Below the pieces are notes generated by a model that ran no database searches, was not told the origin of the DNA, and worked only from the letters and a program-made list of their open reading frames with translations. A stretch of 44,395 nt of DNA, taken from the NCBI GenBank assembly GCA_947311785.1, contig CAMZLW010000089.1, forward strand, positions 1 to 44,395, given 5' to 3'. How positions within the stretch are numbered: position 1 is the first letter of the stretch; each line of letters starts with the position of its first letter. This document shows positions 42,972 through 44,395 of this stretch, piece by piece. This stretch comes from an uncultured Ignavibacteriales bacterium (GTDB taxonomy: Bacteria > Bacteroidota > Ignavibacteria > Ignavibacteriales > Melioribacteraceae). The position numbers and the translations under genes are program-made.

Positions 42972-43901
42972 TTAAACAGATTGCTTCGCAAAAATATTTT
43001 TTGCCATAAGTGCAGCACCAATTTCTGGTGGTAACTCGGCATCAACTATTTTTACATCCGTAATCTCTTTTACTTTTGCTCGGAACAAATTTGCATAATA
43101 ATTATCTGTTGTAATTGTTCCACCAATTAAACTAATTGATAATACATCCTCGTTTATTTTTTCTTTCATCGCATTTATGTGCTGAACAAGTTCCCCAACT
43201 TCAGTGTTCAATATTTTTTTACAAATCTCATCATCCTTTGTTGCTGCTTCAATAACCAATGGAGCTACTTGTGGAATGTCGAAACTGTTTTTATAAATTT
43301 CATTTATTAATTGAGTAGAATCTGAAATGTTAAATTTTTCTTTTACTAATTCTGTAAGCAATGTTGTAGCGTTTCTGCCATCAAAAGATTTTGCAATTGC
43401 ACTTAAGCCTGCACGCCCAATGTGGAATCCGCTTCCCTCATCGCCAAGTATTCTGCCAAAGCCACCAACTCGGTGAATATTTTTATCCGCATCTTTACCA
43501 AACATAATGGAGCCAGTTCCAGCAATTAATATACTTCCAGGTTTACCAGCAAATGCACCTTCAAGAGCAATACGTGCATCACTTTCCACATGAAAATTGG
43601 TTATTGCAATATTTTTCTTTTTGGCACTACTTATAACTGCACTTCTTAGCCGTTCAGCATCCTCTTCCCTTCCAGCACCAGCAGTTCCAATAAGGATGGA
43701 ATTTACCTTGCTAAGCTCAACATTCCCACTTGTACAAATATTTGAAGCTAATTCTAATATTGAATTTGCAATTTCATTAATATCAAAAACTAAAAAGTTG
43801 GAAGGAGAACCAACACCCTCAGCAATAATATTTAAGTTTTCATTCACCAACGAGGCTTTAGTTTTAGTTCCGCCACCATCAATGCCAATAAAGTAGTTCA
43901 T
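42972..43901 (-). CDS. BadF/BadG/BcrA/BcrD-type sugar kinase (N-acetylglucosamine or MurNAc kinase-like)
   Basis: A 309-residue actin-fold ATPase. FIGIDGGGTKTKASLV is the phosphate-1 loop (about 4-19). GTAGAGREEDAERL, IAGTGSIMFGKD and RVGGFGRILGDEGSGFHIGRAGL are NagK/MurK-type motifs, and LIGGTITTDNYY is near the C-terminus. Family members phosphorylate GlcNAc, MurNAc or glucosamine, and related BadF subunits are Fe-S activators. No cysteine cluster is seen, so a sugar kinase is favoured. Paired with the permease gene, it fits peptidoglycan-sugar salvage. The last residues (AKQSV) are read from sequence resembling a dispersed repeat end. Confidence 0.88.
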   Translation of the reverse strand: MNYFIGIDGGGTKTKASLVNENLNIIAEGVGSPSNFLVFDINEIANSILELASNICTSGNVELSKVNSILIGTAGAGREEDAERLRSAVISSAKKKNIAITNFHVESDARIALEGAFAGKPGSILIAGTGSIMFGKDADKNIHRVGGFGRILGDEGSGFHIGRAGLSAIAKSFDGRNATTLLTELVKEKFNISDSTQLINEIYKNSFDIPQVAPLVIEAATKDDEICKKILNTEVGELVQHINAMKEKINEDVLSISLIGGTITTDNYYANLFRAKVKEITDVKIVDAELPPEIGAALMAKNIFAKQSV

Positions 43902-44203
43902 TTAGTTCTCGTGTAATTTGTGATACACAATTTATAAAAAAGATAGGTAATTAGAAATAAACTAATTACTAAAAGTAAAATATTAGCAACAACATAGAAA
44001 TATTGATGAAGCTCCAATAGATAGCAAATTAAGTATTATTCTGCAAAATCTTTCGGATGTTTTTCCCTTGCGTAACATTTTATAATTATTAAATCTAAAC
44101 CCAAATAAAAATAGATGGTAAAGTTGCAAAGGTATTTTTGAAATGATTAGCAAAGCGGTCAATCTGCATAATCACTATAATTTAATGGGTTTAATTAGCG
44201 TGG
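43902..44203. other. Gene-free stretch upstream of the kinase gene
   Basis: About 300 bases with no credible ORF on either strand. It must hold the promoter for the minus-strand kinase gene and the 3' flank of the interrupted gene to the right. I see no tRNA, strong hairpin or repeat in it. Confidence 0.5.
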
Positions 44204-44268
44204 CTATCTAAGCAAAGCCATTTTTTTAGTGATTTTAACATTCTCTCCACTCAAAGAGTAAAAATATA
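44204..44268 (-). pseudogene. 3' remnant of a gene encoding a type IX secretion C-terminal domain
   Basis: The last 21 codons read YFYSLSGENVKITKKMALLR and stop (TAG at 44204). This is the standard ending of a T9SS type-A sorting domain, usually written GxYFYxL...TKKMxLL. The frame is lost at 44269, where insertion-sequence DNA begins; continuing upstream meets a stop at once. The first Tyr comes just after the point where Gly-(Ile/Val) would be expected. The rest of the gene would lie beyond the insertion, outside the window. Confidence 0.8.
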
Positions 44269-44395
44269 GGTTCTACCCTTATTGTTGTGGGTAAAGGTCT
44301 AAGTTCCCATGGAAAAATAGTATGGCACTTCTAAAATTCTTAAAAGTTCTATAACCTCTACCAACAGATTTCACTTCTTGAATTTTTCCATTTAA
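44269..44395 (-). mobile_element. 3' end of an ISL3-like insertion sequence, cut by the window edge
   Basis: The probable terminal sequence starts at GGTTCTACCC (44269-44278) and lies next to the interrupted T9SS remnant. The adjoining 44261-44268 (AAAATATA) could be one copy of an 8-base target duplication, the size ISL3 elements make. The other end is outside the window, so neither the partner repeat nor the duplication can be checked. Confidence 0.7.
44279..44395 (-). CDS. Transposase C-terminus (ISL3-type DDE), partial
   Basis: The last 38 codons of a transposase, running off the right edge, with TAA at 44279. The text LNGKIQEVKSV, then GRGYRTFKNFRSAILFF, matches the C-terminal helix region of ISL3-family DDE transposases, where NGxIQ and GYRT(F/T)xNF are conserved. 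The stop is ten bases from the inferred element end, as is usual for compact insertion sequences. Whether the rest is intact cannot be judged. Confidence 0.75.
   Translation of the reverse strand, partial: LNGKIQEVKSVGRGYRTFKNFRSAILFFHGNLDLYPQQ

Noticed and set aside
44201-44227. TGGCT...AGCCA followed by TTTTTTT as a plus-strand terminator
   Set aside because: The stem has only five pairs with a 10-base loop, no plus-strand gene precedes it, and it overlaps the coding tail of the T9SS remnant.
1-44395. CRISPR arrays, tRNA or rRNA genes, prophage or defence genes
   Set aside because: No regularly spaced repeats, cloverleaf or rRNA sequence, or phage/defence proteins were recognised in any frame.

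Overview
The window is about 44 kb of low-GC chromosome (by eye roughly one third G+C). It most resembles the Ignavibacteria/Chlorobi side of the Bacteroidota-Chlorobi group. TonB-dependent receptors with carboxypeptidase-regulatory-like N-termini, a DUF4249 lipoprotein, LolA and a remnant of a type IX secretion C-terminal domain point to that group. Several genes carry clear Shine-Dalgarno sequences (AGGAGG before cydA, GGAGG before nusA, AAGGAGG before the beta-barrel gene) and five use TTG starts, which is less typical of classical Bacteroidetes. The placement is inferred from gene content; there is no rRNA in the window.

Layout. (1) 219-2771, plus strand: PfkB-type sugar kinase, RmlD-type reductase and NagD-type HAD phosphatase, overlapping end to end. 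(2) 2760-3372: a small membrane protein gene on the minus strand, then a leader region with three inverted repeats and a terminator-like hairpin. (3) 3373-15109: a translation/RNA block, rimP-nusA-infB-rbfA-truB-ribF-rpsO-pnp, then dusB and an RNase E/G gene. (4) 15141-26407: transaldolase-like fsa, gcvT, comB, ftsK, lolA, a flippase-like membrane protein, an outer-membrane beta-barrel, uppP, a lipoprotein peptidyl-prolyl isomerase, holA, an ECF sigma factor and a membrane partner. (5) 33110-26495, minus strand: an Rrf2 regulator gene broken by a 1-nt frameshift, then cydA-cydB-cydD-cydC, a complete cytochrome bd oxidase locus with its ABC maturation transporter. (6) 40128-33180, minus strand: two TonB-dependent receptors, a Met/Gly/Arg/Asn-rich lipoprotein and a DUF4249 lipoprotein. 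(7) 40444-43901: kdsC facing an AmpG-like permease with a large extracytoplasmic insert and a BadF/NagK-type sugar kinase. (8) The right edge: the 3' end of an ISL3-like insertion sequence that has cut a gene inside its type IX sorting domain.

What stands out. A ~75-bp palindromic repeat occurs three times. One copy sits in frame inside cydC, where it encodes a peptide in the linker between the two domains, and another lies in the cydB-cydD spacer. The rpsO leader holds a 10-bp hairpin carrying the G.U/G-C pair that ribosomal protein S15 recognises in 16S rRNA, so it is a candidate autoregulatory site. The Rrf2 regulator next to cyd has lost its three-cysteine cluster motif through a single missing base, while a palindromic candidate operator remains upstream of it. 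I found no CRISPR array, phage, defence island, tRNA or rRNA, and no wholly new multi-gene system.
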